From positions 620,001 to 684,000 of the forward strand of contig JAUCEF010000002.1 in assembly GCA_033558025.1 (NCBI GenBank): DNA of 64,000 bases. The letters are read 5' to 3'. Position 1 is the stretch's first letter. Each line of letters starts with the position of its first letter. Below are positions 29,505 through 39,485 of this stretch, piece by piece. The translations under genes and the position numbers were made by a program. Under the pieces are notes generated by a model, which was not told the origin of the DNA, searched no databases, and saw only the letters and a program-made list of their open reading frames with translations. This DNA is from Phytophthora sp. 'mugwort'. Lineage: Eukaryota > Oomycota > Peronosporomycetes > Peronosporales > Peronosporaceae.

Positions 29505-32500
29505 ATGGTGATTTCTGGTGGAGTACGCTCCTTCGTTCAAGCCGCAGCGGTTTGTGCGCTCGCACTGAGCGCGTTGCCAGCGATCCAAGCGAAAAAGGGG
29601 CCGGCGGCAGCTCTCACGCCGTGTACCGCGTCGGACGGCGACAAGAGCTTTGGGATCCAGGCTATCGAGGACGAGTCGTGTGCTAAGGGAGGACTCGGGT
29701 GCTTTGACAAGCACTGCCGCTACTGTAAGGTCCTGGACACCCCCAAGTCGTCGCACCTGGATACGTGTCTGTCCTATGGCGTCGCCTTCACGAGTACGAC
29801 GACGGTGCCTGTGACGCAAGGTCCCTGTGAAGTGTCGAGTAGTAACGTCGCGGCTGGCATCTCGGCGGTGACGGATTCGGGCTGTCTACGTGGCGGTCTC
29901 GGGTGCTACAACGACCACTGCCGCTACTGCAAGCTAGTGAAGACGCCCCAGTCGGCCGGGTTCATGCCGTGTTCGAGCCTTGACGGCTCGTATGGCGTCC
30001 CCATTGACATCACGGCGGCGCCGGCGACGGCAGCTCCTACCGTTCCGGCCACAGTCGCCCCAGCTACCGCAGCTCCGACCGTCCCAGCTACCGACGTCCT
30101 AGCTCCTGTTCAAATTGAACCGGTCACCGAGGCGCCTGCGGTTCTCGTGGATGTTCCTAGTTTGGCCCCGCCCGCCGTGACGACGGACCCTCCGACTATC
30201 ACCACGTATGCTCCCGCTGCTGACGTGACGTGCACTGTTGTGGCCTCCGTTGGAGATGCCGAGGCCGGTATCAACATTGTCACAGACTTCTCGTGTGCTT
30301 CTGGTGGCTTTGGCTGTTTGAGCGACGTGTGCCGATTGTGTAAAGTGCAGACAACGCCCCAGTCGGACGCCTACATGGACTGCGCGTTGATCAACGGAGT
30401 GGCGCCTGCTACGGAAGAGCCGACAGCAATTCCTGCTGCGACGGTCGCTACCCCGAGTGTGATATCGGCGGCTGAGACTGAAGCTCCTGACACCACCATC
30501 CCAGTCGCCACCGATGCGACAGCTGAAGCCCCAGTTGATACCACTGAAGTCCCGTTATCGACAAATGCCGCTCCGGATGCTACGGTGGAGACACCGGCCT
30601 CGACCACTGACTTTCCTGTCGATGTCGCGGAAATCCCGGGCGCCGACTCGACGGGCGAGCCATCAGTGACTCCGGTTGTATCGACGGAGGTGCCCGTCTC
30701 GACTACCGGGACCCCTGTCGAGCCCCCCGTAAGTACGTGCACCCTTGTGGCTTCGGACGAGGATTCTGGATTCGGCATGAGCGTGGCCACGGACTCGTCC
30801 TGCCGCTTGGGCGGCGTTGGATGCATTAATGAAATTTGCCGCTTTTGCAAGGTCACGACCTCTCTGCAGTCGGCTCCTTACGTTGACTGCGCTTCGCTCC
30901 AAGGTTGGTCGCAGCAGGCAGAGGCTCCTGTGGCGGACGCGACCGACGCGCCGTCGGAAGTTCCGACTGAGACACCTGGCGCTACGACCGAAGTCCCTAC
31001 CGCTACGATTGTGACTCCCGCTGTTGTCCCCGATACGCCCGATGTAACAACCGAGGCTCCTCTCGTCGTTACCGATGTGCCTGACGCAACGACCGAGCCT
31101 GCAGCCACCGAGACTCCCTCGGCTTCGATCGATCTGCCTGTCCATGAAACGTGCGGTATCGATGCAACGGCTGGAGATATCGCAGTCGGTGTTCATATCG
31201 CGACGGATGCCACGTGCAGCGCCGGCGGTCTTGGCTGCATCAACGACTTGTGCCGATTCTGCAAAGTGGAGACTACTCCTCAGTCTGTGGCCTTTGTTGA
31301 CTGCTCCTCGATTGCTGGCTTCGCGTCCGACTCGGCAGCCTCCGTGGACGCTCCAATTACTACTCCTGTTGCCACCATCCCGGCATCATGTGACGTCGTT
31401 GCTTCAACGGGTGACGCCGCTGCCGGTGTTCGTATTGTCACGGACACAACGTGCAGTGTCGGAGGCGTTGGCTGCATCAGCGACGTGTGCCGATTCTGCA
31501 AGGTCATCACTTCCATCCAGTCGGCAGATTTCATTGACTGCGTTATGGTTAACGGCTACACGCCGGAGCCAGTAGCTACCCCCATCGCCACGCCTGATGT
31601 GACCATTACGGCGCCTATTTCGGAAGAGAGCTGCACTCAAATTGCTTCCGAGGGCGACCTTGCTGTCGGCGTCGATATCGTCACGGACGCCACGTGCCGC
31701 ACGGGAGGCGTCGGCTGCATCGACAGCGTTTGCCGCTTTTGCCAAGTCGCGTCCACTCCTCAGTCCGTCGCGTTCGTCAACTGTACGTCGCTTCCGGGCT
31801 ACACACCTCGCTCTGAAGCTCCGGTTGATGTCTCCACGATGGCGCCGTCTGGATCGGCCACGGGCGCACCGGTTGCCCAGTCTTCGTGCGACCTCGCTGT
31901 ATCGGCTAGCGATGCGGCAGTCGGCATCAGTATCACCGGAGACGCCACGTGTGCCGCGGGAGGTGTTGGTTGTATTGACAGCGTGTGCCGATTCTGCAAA
32001 CTGGAGACGACAGTACAGTCGGCCGCCTTCGTGGACTGTCCCGTGATTTCAAGCCCAGCAGCACCTGTACCGGAGACTCCCGTTGATACCATCGCTACGA
32101 ACATCCCTCGGACAACACTCGCTGCTGGTGTAACGGAAGAACCTGCAACCGGCGACGACACAGGTGCCTCCATCGCTCCGATTGACTTGAGTGCGACCAA
32201 TTCCAATGTTGGCGATAGCAGCGCCTCGACCGATGATGAGCCGGTGGATATCCCTGACACTGCGTCGGATGCAGTTGACGCAACTCCCGGTGACGACAGG
32301 GATGCCGATGCTGAAGCTCCCCCGGCGGATGTCGACACGGAATTGCCTCAGGATGTTGAAGGCCCTGATGACGACCATGACGACAGTTTGATTGAAGGTC
32401 CGGCAGCCAATGTTACGGACGATTCGGACTTGCTTACGGAGCTCCCTGCCGACCCTCCTACGAAGGTCCCCACTCCGACGATGGATGACTTCGATGATAA

Positions 32501-32573
32501 CTGGGAGGGGTCTGATGAGGCGTCCGATGCAGATTCGGATTCGACATACGACGAGTCCTTGGACGGAATCTAA
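29505..32573 (+). CDS. Secreted cysteine-rich modular repeat protein with acidic tail (1022 aa)
   Basis: Residues 1-29 are a signal peptide (cleavage likely after IQA). Eight six-cysteine modules follow: two H-type with x18 spacing (first Cys at residue 40; HCRYC) and six V-type with x20 spacing. Linkers are rich in Ala, Thr, Val, Pro and Glu, and the third and fourth modules are separated by more than 100 residues. After the last module comes a tail of about 170 residues that grows strongly acidic (many Asp and Glu) and has no membrane segment. In module 2 the usual Gly-Asp becomes Ser-Asn; in module 4 it is Glu-Asp. It is a paralogue of the 552- and 771-residue proteins. The role is unknown; an acidic, possibly calcium-binding extracellular protein is inference. 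Confidence 0.87.
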   Translation: MVISGGVRSFVQAAAVCALALSALPAIQAKKGPAAALTPCTASDGDKSFGIQAIEDESCAKGGLGCFDKHCRYCKVLDTPKSSHLDTCLSYGVAFTSTTTVPVTQGPCEVSSSNVAAGISAVTDSGCLRGGLGCYNDHCRYCKLVKTPQSAGFMPCSSLDGSYGVPIDITAAPATAAPTVPATVAPATAAPTVPATDVLAPVQIEPVTEAPAVLVDVPSLAPPAVTTDPPTITTYAPAADVTCTVVASVGDAEAGINIVTDFSCASGGFGCLSDVCRLCKVQTTPQSDAYMDCALINGVAPATEEPTAIPAATVATPSVISAAETEAPDTTIPVATDATAEAPVDTTEVPLSTNAAPDATVETPASTTDFPVDVAEIPGADSTGEPSVTPVVSTEVPVSTTGTPVEPPVSTCTLVASDEDSGFGMSVATDSSCRLGGVGCINEICRFCKVTTSLQSAPYVDCASLQGWSQQAEAPVADATDAPSEVPTETPGATTEVPTATIVTPAVVPDTPDVTTEAPLVVTDVPDATTEPAATETPSASIDLPVHETCGIDATAGDIAVGVHIATDATCSAGGLGCINDLCRFCKVETTPQSVAFVDCSSIAGFASDSAASVDAPITTPVATIPASCDVVASTGDAAAGVRIVTDTTCSVGGVGCISDVCRFCKVITSIQSADFIDCVMVNGYTPEPVATPIATPDVTITAPISEESCTQIASEGDLAVGVDIVTDATCRTGGVGCIDSVCRFCQVASTPQSVAFVNCTSLPGYTPRSEAPVDVSTMAPSGSATGAPVAQSSCDLAVSASDAAVGISITGDATCAAGGVGCIDSVCRFCKLETTVQSAAFVDCPVISSPAAPVPETPVDTIATNIPRTTLAAGVTEEPATGDDTGASIAPIDLSATNSNVGDSSASTDDEPVDIPDTASDAVDATPGDDRDADAEAPPADVDTELPQDVEGPDDDHDDSLIEGPAANVTDDSDLLTELPADPPTKVPTPTMDDFDDNWEGSDEASDADSDSTYDESLDGI

Positions 32574-33205
32574 GCTTCGACTGCTAAGTTTAGTAGGGTG
32601 CGCAGACACATTCTCCGATGGCTAAAGGGTAGCATCCGTAACACAATTATTAGCTGACGCCGCCAAGACGCCAGTAGCAAACTCTATGCATTAAACTACA
32701 GCCGAAAGACCCGTATTGGAGCCAAACTAAGCTAATCAATCATTGTCACGCTTCACTTTCATTTTATTTTCGCTTGCCTAAACAATTTCGAGCTCTTTCG
32801 GCTCTCGTCGGGTGTTTATGTGTATGTCTCGGAGCTTTTAGCTACAACTTAATTGTTTCGACTTGAAATAGTTGTGCTGGGACAACAGCAAAGTGGTTCA
32901 CGTCAAGCCGTGGCGGAAGCCTGGTTGCCGTTAGTTTTGCCCCAAAACCAGAGCACTGGTGCCAGACTTTTGCTGGAGCTTCTTGTCGCACTATACCAGC
33001 AAAACGGACGTCTAGTTCTCGATGCGTACGATCGCATGGAACTCCTCCCTTGAAGCAGGTGATGCAATCGGTGCTGTGGTGGTTTCTTCCGACGGCACTA
33101 AAAATGTGCCAGTCGTCAACGCTAATAAAACCCGTAACGGAGATCAGCGTGAGTGGCACCGCTGGTGGCGAACCTTAACTCTTCCAAATCTAGCGTAACA
33201 TGACA
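32574..33205. other. Intergenic between two cysteine-rich genes
   Basis: No gene is supported. Short open frames at 32842-33159 on both strands show no recognisable domain. Confidence 0.45.
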
Positions 33206-33221
33206 CCTCACTCTTCAATTT
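33206..33221 (+). promoter_or_regulatory. Initiator/FPR-like oomycete core promoter
   Basis: CCTCACTCTTCAATTT matches 14 of 16 positions of GCTCATTYYNCAWTTT, the best match in the window, about 70 bp before the ATG at 33282. Confidence 0.65.
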
Positions 33222-33281
33222 GCTTCTTCGGGTGCAGTTCACCTCGACCTAACCTCTTCCAAACCGGACTACTTCAACACC

Positions 33282-35597
33282 ATGGTGTACTCCAACAGTC
33301 GTGTCGGAACGCGTACCCTTATCAAGACGGCGGTGCTGTGCGCACTCAGCCTGAGCGTCCTCCCTTCGGTCCGTGCTGAAAGCTCGTTTGACGCCAGCTC
33401 GTCGACTGCTTCCGACATCTGCGGGGTCTCTGATGGCGATAAGAGCGTCGGCATCCGTGTCATTGACGACAGCTCGTGCGCTTCGGGCGGCCTAGGCTGC
33501 TATAGCGATCACTGCCGGTTCTGCAAGATCATTGAGACCCCGCAGTCTTCTTCCTTCGAGAACTGCACCACATTCGGCGTGGAGTTCCCCACAATGGCGC
33601 CTCTGATCCCGTCCTCGGGTACCTGCGAGGTGTCCAGCGGCGATGCGGCCGTGGGCATCGCGGCGTTCACGGACACTGACTGTCTGTACGGCGGTTTAGG
33701 TTGTTTTAACGACCACTGCCGCTTCTGTAAGATGACAGCGACTGCGCAGTCGGAGGCTTTCGTGGACTGCCCGAGCAACGGCTCTGCCAGTTCGGCCACC
33801 GATGCGCCGGCTGACACCGCTACGAGTGCGTCCAGCACAACAGTCGACACGGATGGCTGCGCGCTCGTGCCTGCGGCTGGCGATGTCGAAGTAGGGATCA
33901 GTATCGGAGCGGACGCTACGTGCAGTGCTGGTGGTCTGGGCTGCATTAACGATGTGTGCCGCTTTTGTCGCATTAGAACGACGGCCAAGTCGGCCGCCTA
34001 CACTGACTGCGCCTTGCTTGGGACTAGCGCAGCCACTGAAGTTCCGACTGAGACCCCCTCCGCGACGACCGACACCCCGATTGTAGTAGCCGGCACACCG
34101 ACGCCAACGACAGGGACTCCTGATGCCACGACGGAACCCCCTGCCACCACGACCGAGACTCCGGCGGCTACAAGTGGTTCCACTGATGCGCCGGCTGCAA
34201 CCACCGTAGCTCCCGTCGCTACCGACGTGCCAGCGTCCACTACTGCGGCTCCGGTTGTCGAGACGTCGTGCACCATCACGGCGTCCGTCGGCGACGCTGC
34301 TGTCGGTATCAATATTGTTACCGACTTCACATGTGTTTCCGGCGGCGTTGGCTGCATGACCGATGTTTGCCGTTTCTGCAAGGTGACGACCTCAACTCAG
34401 TCCGCTGCCTTCCTGGACTGCCAGCTGTTCGATACCGACGCCTCGACTTCAGATGTGCCGGTCGCCGACAACTCGGACCTCTCCTATGAGGGAGACTTCT
34501 CGACAGATGATTCCGATATCACGGACGCTTCCAATGCTGCAGGAGAGACGCCGCCCGCGACTACGGACGTGACTGTACCAACTGAGACGCCGGCGGCGAC
34601 CACCTCGACGCCTGTCGTGACTACGGAGACGCCGGCAGTCACCACCTCCACGCCCGACGCGACTACTGAAGCACCGACTGCAACGGCCGGGACCCCAGCT
34701 GCGATGGCGGTTCCCGATGCCACCACGGCGGCACCTGCTAGGTCGATATGCGGCCAGACTGCATCTGAGGGCGATTCCGCCGTTGGCATTAGTATCATCA
34801 CGGATGCCTCGTGCAACGTCGGTGGTATTGGTTGCATTGACAACATTTGTCGCTTCTGTAAGGTGACGGAGTCTACCCAGTCTTCCGCCTTCCTAGAATG
34901 CACATCGATTACTGCGACCACCCCGGCATTCACGGATGCCGTCACTGAGACGCCTACCGATGCCCCAACTAATGCTCCGACTGACGACGCCTCCGACGTT
35001 ACCACGGATGCCGCCACTGATGCTCCTACCGCCGTTCCTACGGATGCTGCCACTGATGCTCCGACTGACGCTCCTACCGACGCCCCCACGGTTGCCGTCA
35101 CGGATCTCCCCACGGAGGCTCCGGTTTCTGGCGAAACCTGCGCGCAGACCGTCTCTGAGGGCGACGCTGCTGTCGGCATCAACATTGTCACGGACACTTC
35201 GTGTAGCACCGGCGGCCTTGGTTGCATCGACAGCGTGTGCCGATTCTGCAAAGTGACCGAGTCGACGCAGTCTTCCGCCTTCGTCGAGTGCTCTTTGATC
35301 AAGGGAGTCACGAATGCTGACACTCTGACGGAGAACGCTCTGACTGAGACTGCGACGCAGTCGATTGCGAACCAGGCGACCGCCGAGGTCTTGAGCGAGG
35401 GACAGATCGGCGCTGCTGTCGCAGGTTGTGTCGGAGCCATTGCTGCCGTAGTGATCGTCGCCCGCGCGGCCAGGCGGTCGTCGACCAAGAACGCCAAGTC
35501 GAACGAGGACGACGACGAGGTCGACGATACCGAGACCGGCAAGCGCGTATCCCCTGGCCCCGTGCCCACAGAGGAGCCCGCCATGGCCGAGGCGTAA
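33282..35597 (+). CDS. Cysteine-rich modular repeat protein with C-terminal membrane anchor (771 aa)
   Basis: Residues 1-32 are a signal peptide starting MVYS like the 552-residue copies. Two H-type modules (x18; DHCRFC) and four V-type modules (x20; CRFC) follow, joined by linkers rich in Thr, Ala, Pro and Asp. After the last module a 19-residue hydrophobic segment (about 709-727) is followed by basic residues and an acidic cytosolic tail of 44 residues. This predicts a type I membrane protein with the modules outside the cell. The spacer between modules 1 and 2 (FGVEFPTMAPL) is close to that of the 552-residue protein (FGVNFPTMTPL), so these two are nearer to each other than to the 1022-residue protein. 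Possible roles as adhesin or wall-membrane tether are inference. Confidence 0.87.
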   Translation: MVYSNSRVGTRTLIKTAVLCALSLSVLPSVRAESSFDASSSTASDICGVSDGDKSVGIRVIDDSSCASGGLGCYSDHCRFCKIIETPQSSSFENCTTFGVEFPTMAPLIPSSGTCEVSSGDAAVGIAAFTDTDCLYGGLGCFNDHCRFCKMTATAQSEAFVDCPSNGSASSATDAPADTATSASSTTVDTDGCALVPAAGDVEVGISIGADATCSAGGLGCINDVCRFCRIRTTAKSAAYTDCALLGTSAATEVPTETPSATTDTPIVVAGTPTPTTGTPDATTEPPATTTETPAATSGSTDAPAATTVAPVATDVPASTTAAPVVETSCTITASVGDAAVGINIVTDFTCVSGGVGCMTDVCRFCKVTTSTQSAAFLDCQLFDTDASTSDVPVADNSDLSYEGDFSTDDSDITDASNAAGETPPATTDVTVPTETPAATTSTPVVTTETPAVTTSTPDATTEAPTATAGTPAAMAVPDATTAAPARSICGQTASEGDSAVGISIITDASCNVGGIGCIDNICRFCKVTESTQSSAFLECTSITATTPAFTDAVTETPTDAPTNAPTDDASDVTTDAATDAPTAVPTDAATDAPTDAPTDAPTVAVTDLPTEAPVSGETCAQTVSEGDAAVGINIVTDTSCSTGGLGCIDSVCRFCKVTESTQSSAFVECSLIKGVTNADTLTENALTETATQSIANQATAEVLSEGQIGAAVAGCVGAIAAVVIVARAARRSSTKNAKSNEDDDEVDDTETGKRVSPGPVPTEEPAMAEA

Positions 35598-36035
35598 ACC
35601 TAGCGAATGTGTCTGATCTCCATCTCTCAATTCTGCATAGCGTAGCTGAAAACTAATCACCAAATAGTGGTAAACATCGATTTACCCCCCCCCCCCCAAC
35701 TTTCCCTTTTTATTTTAGATACACCTTTTTACATTCGTAAATTACGAGATGTTTACGGATGGTAATTTACGTAAAGGAACATTAAAAACCGCGTCTTTCA
35801 CGGCTCGCGCCATTTTACACAAAATCTGAGGGTCAGTCGAGTGGCTCCCCGCATCCAGAGGCCTTTTATCCACTGCTCGCTTGAGATCACCCCAGGCCGT
35901 GCAGCGTCGCTCCGAGACAGTTGCAGATCGCCAACGCATCGCCACCTCGCAGCGTCTGGAAAGCAACGGGAAACTCCCTCCAGAGAACGCGTCGGATTTC
36001 TGTAGTCGCACCAGGGGCCCCGAGCTCCCGAGCCG
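35598..36035. other. Intergenic with a 13-C homopolymer
   Basis: There is a run of 13 C at 35685-35697, followed by T-rich sequence. No gene is supported; the open frames on the minus strand here overlap the kinase 5' end and show no domain. Confidence 0.5.
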
Positions 36036-39000
36036 ATGAACATGATGCGAGCCGCGTCGTCGCCCATGGAGCCTCTCAATAAGAATATTCTACTGGTAAA
36101 GCGGAAAAAAGTCGCTGTTGTAGGGAAGAATATCTTTTCTAGTATTATTATTTACTAACAGTTTACAAATATGTTTCATCTTCTGACAGGCAGGAGAAGT
36201 GATCGCGGAGAAATGGAAGATTGGAGAGAAGATCGGAGAGGTACGAGAGGGGTGGTGCGCTTGCCAGATCTTTTTTATTTTAATTGTATGATTTTTTTTT
36301 ATCTTCAGGGAACGTTTAGTCAGATTTACTCGGCATACTCAATCGAGAGTCGGGATAAAGTGGCGGTAAAGGTAGAAGCTCCAAGCTCGCTCAAGCCCGT
36401 GCTGGAGTGGGAGAGCCTGATCCTCAAGAGTCTGCAGGACTGCCCCTACGTGTGCAGATACTACTACCACGGTAAGCATGGAGACAGCACAGTGCTAGTA
36501 ATGGAACTGCTCGGGGACAGTATGTCGATGCTGAGGATGTCGCCGGACTCGATCCACGGTGTACCGCTCGCCAAGGCGGTGTCAGTCGGACTTGAGATGC
36601 TGGATTGCATTGAGGCGTTCCATCGACATGGATACGTTCATCGCGATATTAAGGCGTCCAACTTCGCGCTGAGCGCTCTTCCAGAGCGAAATCCGACGAA
36701 GCAGCAGCGCTACTACATTATTGACTTTGGGCTGTCGAGACAGCACCTTGGTGACGATCGGCAGGTGCTGCCTGCTCGCCAGGTTGCTGAATTTCGAGGC
36801 ACGTCCATGTACGCGTCGCTGAGCTCGCACCGACGACAGGAATTGGGCCCAAAGGACGATTTGTGGTCGTGGTTTTATCTCGTGATGGATTTTTTGCGTG
36901 GCGAATTGCCGTGGGCTGCTGACGCACAGCTTAAGAACCGTCAGACTGTGCTTCGTCTCAAAGAGCATTACACGGAAACGAATCCCGGGTTGTTGCTAGA
37001 AGGTCTCCCAGGTGCCGCGCAACTACTGGAGATGATGGATTATCTGCAGTCGCTCAAGTACGAGGACTTTCCGGATTATAAAAAAATCCGTAAGCAGCTT
37101 CAAGCCGTCGGGGAGAGCTCTTTGGTGGGAGACAATAGTGACAGTGGAGATGAGGAATCTAATAGCGTTAAGAATGAGGCGCAGGCGGTGGCTGCTGTCG
37201 CTGCAGTCGACTGGAGTGTCATGAAATCTGAGCGCGAACGAGCGCTGAAATGGGCTGAGAAGGCGGAAGAACACAAGGATAACGATGGAGTATTGGACCT
37301 CTTGCTGGCGATTGCTAAGCGTTACAAGACGTTCTTCGATAGCGACGGGCTGTCGTTCGATGAGCAGATGCGGGTTCAGGGTGCAATTCATCGTATTGAG
37401 AAGAAGTCGCGCTCGCGCTCTAGCTTTCTAGCTCCCCCACCCATTCAAAGCTTTGTGAAGCGCCGTCAGTCAGAGCAAAGAATGCGTTCTGACGCGCTAC
37501 AGAAACGCCGCGAGCGAGACTTTCAGGTGCGCCAGGCTTTGGAGATTAAAAATGAGCAACAAATGGCGCTAGCCTCGTCGATTCATGGCTCTAGCGAGAC
37601 TGTGCGCAGATTTGCTGGTGATGGGACTTCCGAGGTGCAGATTGGGCCCAAGGATGGCTCGCTTCGACCAGTCAAATCGGAGAGCTCCATGGAAGTTTCT
37701 GATAGTGAGGATACCGGAACAGTGCGTACAGTTGAAGGAATCACTGCTTCTAGTTATCAACCTCCTGGTTTGGCGGCAGATGTGCGACCCCCTGCGTCGT
37801 CGGTGTCGATACCACAGCATCAGCAACTACAATTGATGCCTCCGCCACCACCGGGACCCCTGGTGCAGCAGTGGAATCGCAGTTCAAGCCACGGTGGATT
37901 AGTACCCCCACCACCTCCCCCACCAGGGATAACCCAAGGTTCTGGTGCGTATGGACACCCTCCTCCACCACCACCACCCCTTGCAGGCCGCTATCCAACG
38001 AATGGAGGAATTCCTCCCCCGCCTCCAGGTTTCCCACGAAATGGAAGCCAACACGGTGTACCCACATACGTTCCACCACCGCCACCACGACGCAATGATA
38101 ATCCTGAGCACCGATATACTTCTGCACCTGATCGGCACTATGAGACCCCGGAGAAGTCGAGAGAAGGTAGCATTCATGGCGGCTACCAGCGGCCACAGAA
38201 ATCCCCACGAGAGAGTTATGTCGCGTCAGGTCGGCAGTTTACGTCAGAAACTAGAGAAGATCGAGGGTATGTCTCAAGACCGCTAAAGTCTCCTCGAGAT
38301 CTTGTTTCTGAGCGTCAATATGACTCGCCAAGGGAGTCAAGAGAGGATCGTGGATACAGCACTTATCAACGGCCTCAAAAGTCTCCTCGAGAAACTCCTT
38401 CTGTGTCTGGACGACACTATGATGACCGAATGGAGACGATAGAAGACCGTGGATACAGCAGTTATTATCGAACGCAGAAACTTACTCGAGAGAGCACCAA
38501 ACTTGGATCTGATAGGCACTATGATGTCCCGGTTGAGACGAGAGAAGATCGTGGATATGGTTACCAGCAACCTCGGCCATCTCAGGGACCCCCGCTAGAA
38601 AGTCATGCTAAGTACCCCGTGGAGAAGGTGCATGGACGTAAAGAGAAAGAACCAAGCTATGACGGGAAGCGGCCACGCTCGCGCTCACGATCGCCCCGAC
38701 GTCGTTATCGGCGTCGATCTCACTCTCGCTCGTCGTCACGCTCGCACTCACGGTCATATTCACGATCGCCCTCGCGATCGCCATCGCCACCTCATCGTTC
38801 GCACCACCGCAGCAGTCGCGACTATGCTGATCGTCATCGTGAACACAGAAAAGTGGAGTCCAAGAGAGAATATTCCCGCAGACAGCGCTCCCGCTCGCCC
38901 AGCAGTTCGAGATCGCGATCTCGATCTAGTTCCCGTTCACCGTCGGTGTCACCACCTGCCAAGCGTTACCGTCGACGGTCATCAGATCTCAGTCACTCGA

Positions 39001-39485
39001 GATCGTCGCACCGACATTCATCACACTCCCAATTGCGTCATCGCTCTCACTCGAAGGACTACCCCGAAGAGTACTCCAAGAGCTACGTAAAGGAATACCC
39101 GAAAGAGTACTCGAAGAGTTACCCAAAGGAATACGTTAAGGAATACGTTAAGGAATATCCGAAGGAGTATACGAAGGAATATCCCAAGGAATACGTGAAC
39201 GACTACTCGAAGGAATATGTCAAGGATTATTCGAAAAAGTACTCGTCGAAGAATTATCCGAAAGAGAACGTGAAAGACTACCATCGCCGTTCTCCCTCGC
39301 CTGATCTTCGACACTCTCATTCCCGAGAACCACAGTATCGACACTCTCCATCGCTGGATCGGCACCGGTCTCACTCGCGAGACTACGGGCGAGATGATGC
39401 AACTTGGGGGGTGGATATCCGTTTCAAGCCCGTATCAACTCCGGAGAAGCATCGCCGATCCTCCCGATGGCAACCGAGGTCGTAA
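36036..39485 (+). CDS. CK1/tau-tubulin-kinase-like protein kinase with Pro-rich, RS-like and KEY-repeat tail (1095 aa)
   Basis: My model has exons 36036-36095, 36190-36240 and 36309-39485. Introns 1 (94 bp, branch tactaac near 36153) and 2 (68 bp) have GT-AG ends. Splicing restores the glycine loop (KIGEGTFSQIYSAY); reading straight through 36171-36308 destroys it. Key residues are Lys58, HRD 148-150 and DFG 176-178; HRDIKASNFAL and FRGTSMYAS are typical of the CK1/TTBK branch. The later two thirds are low in complexity: Pro runs (about 547-635), four imperfect repeats of about 40 residues with RPQKSPRE and ETREDRGY, an Arg/Ser-rich block (about 818-945), then Lys-Glu-Tyr repeats to about residue 1030. 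RS-like tails suggest nuclear speckle or splicing-factor contact. ATGs at 36042, 36045 and 36066 are alternative starts. Confidence 0.85.
39058..39285 (+). repeat. Degenerate 12/24-bp repeat encoding Tyr-x-Lys-Glu units
   Basis: This stretch of the kinase gene encodes about 18 tetrapeptides of the form Y-[PVST]-[KN]-[ED], for example YPKEYVKEYVKEYPKEY. On DNA the unit is gaatayc[cg]gaag with variation. The period of 12 bp preserves frame. Confidence 0.85.

Noticed and set aside
35442..35462. GPI-anchor signal at the end of the 771-residue protein
   Set aside because: The hydrophobic segment is followed by a charged 44-residue tail, which fits a transmembrane protein rather than a GPI signal.
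34484..35584. 366-codon open frame antisense to the anchored cysteine-rich gene
   Set aside because: A Ser/Val/Ala-rich shadow of the Thr/Ala/Pro linkers, with no independent signal.
35798..36079. Minus-strand open frame before the kinase gene
   Set aside because: It overlaps the kinase first exon, has no recognisable domain and no promoter-like element; low-information sequence can give this length by chance.
36171..36308. Start of the kinase at the ATG 36171
   Set aside because: The resulting 46 residues do not resemble a kinase start; they read an exon in the wrong frame and the intron. The spliced model restores the glycine loop.
39058..39285. CRISPR-like array
   Set aside because: The repeats are 12-bp units in a continuous reading frame, without spacers, in a eukaryotic gene.
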